DNA of 64,000 nt from Tyzzerella sp963558545 (GTDB lineage Bacteria; Bacillota; Clostridia; Lachnospirales; CAG-274). The DNA is taken from NCBI RefSeq assembly GCF_963558545.1, contig NZ_CAUWHO010000005.1, forward strand, positions 1-64,000, in the 5' to 3' direction. This document shows, piece by piece, positions 63,985 through 64,000 of this stretch. The translations under genes were made by a program, and so were the position numbers. The notes under the pieces are model-generated. The model saw nothing but the letters and a program-made list of their open reading frames with translations, was not told the DNA's origin and did not search any database. Numbering within the stretch: position 1 is the first letter of the stretch; each line of letters begins with the position of its first letter.

Positions 63985-64000
63985 TTTACCAACTCCTTTT

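Overview
The window is very AT-rich, low-GC Firmicutes DNA. It reads as a motile, endospore-forming anaerobe of the class Clostridia, probably a Lachnospirales relative, though genus cannot be fixed from sequence alone. The evidence is pta-ackA-yceD-rpmF, cheR-cheA-cheW-cheB, metG-tatD-yabE synteny, cotJC, a SleL-type spore-cortex glucosaminidase, smc-ftsY and type I glnA. All core genes look intact.

Layout. (1) 0.2-4.4 kb: acetate formation (pta, ackA) followed by yceD-rpmF. (2) 3.3-8.2 kb: chemotaxis operon. (3) 8.4-12.5 kb: purine nucleoside phosphorylase, a secreted copper-amine-oxidase-N-domain protein, an ANTAR antiterminator and an SH3-NlpC/P60 hydrolase. (4) 12.7-21 kb: yabE, tatD, metG, lipoprotein, ferritin-like protein, L,D-transpeptidase, M18 aminopeptidase. 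(5) 21.2-27.2 kb: two tandem HtrA proteases, then a cyclic-di-GMP (GEMM-I) riboswitch that does not lead directly into a gene, then metNIQ. (6) 27.4-34.2 kb: uvrB/uvrA repair cluster and a DEDDh exonuclease. (7) 34.4-41 kb: DUF2225 protein, smc, ftsY with a repeat-expanded N-terminus, trmB. (8) 41-49.3 kb: coiled-coil repeat protein, CBS-ACT protein, glnA behind a promoter-terminator leader, SleL-like protein, DUF5808 protein, sortase, GHKL sensor. (9) 49.3-54.6 kb: a restriction-modification island (N4-cytosine-type methylase, CfrBI-like endonuclease, large PD-(D/E)XK protein) lying between two direct copies of the 3' part of cotJC. (10) 54.6 kb to the right edge: the tail/baseplate/holin end of a PBSX-like prophage, read leftward, that cuts cotJC near its 5' end.

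The accessory right end is layered. An R-M locus sits inside a 302-bp duplication of cotJC, and the same cotJC is severed by a prophage. The prophage carries a candidate type I toxin-antitoxin pair, a tail-chaperone gene with a -1 frameshift site, a nonsense mutation in xkdQ and a doubtful holin start. It also lacks tail fibre, endolysin and integrase genes on this side.

The signal I find most worth pursuing is at 24.15-24.53 kb: a c-di-GMP riboswitch with its own promoter, a terminator, and then a short non-coding stretch dense in GGA motifs (two in hairpin loops), closed by a second terminator. This could be a c-di-GMP-switched regulatory RNA, perhaps a CsrA-type sponge. A second unexplained signal is a structured ~127-bp tandem element at three intergenic sites.
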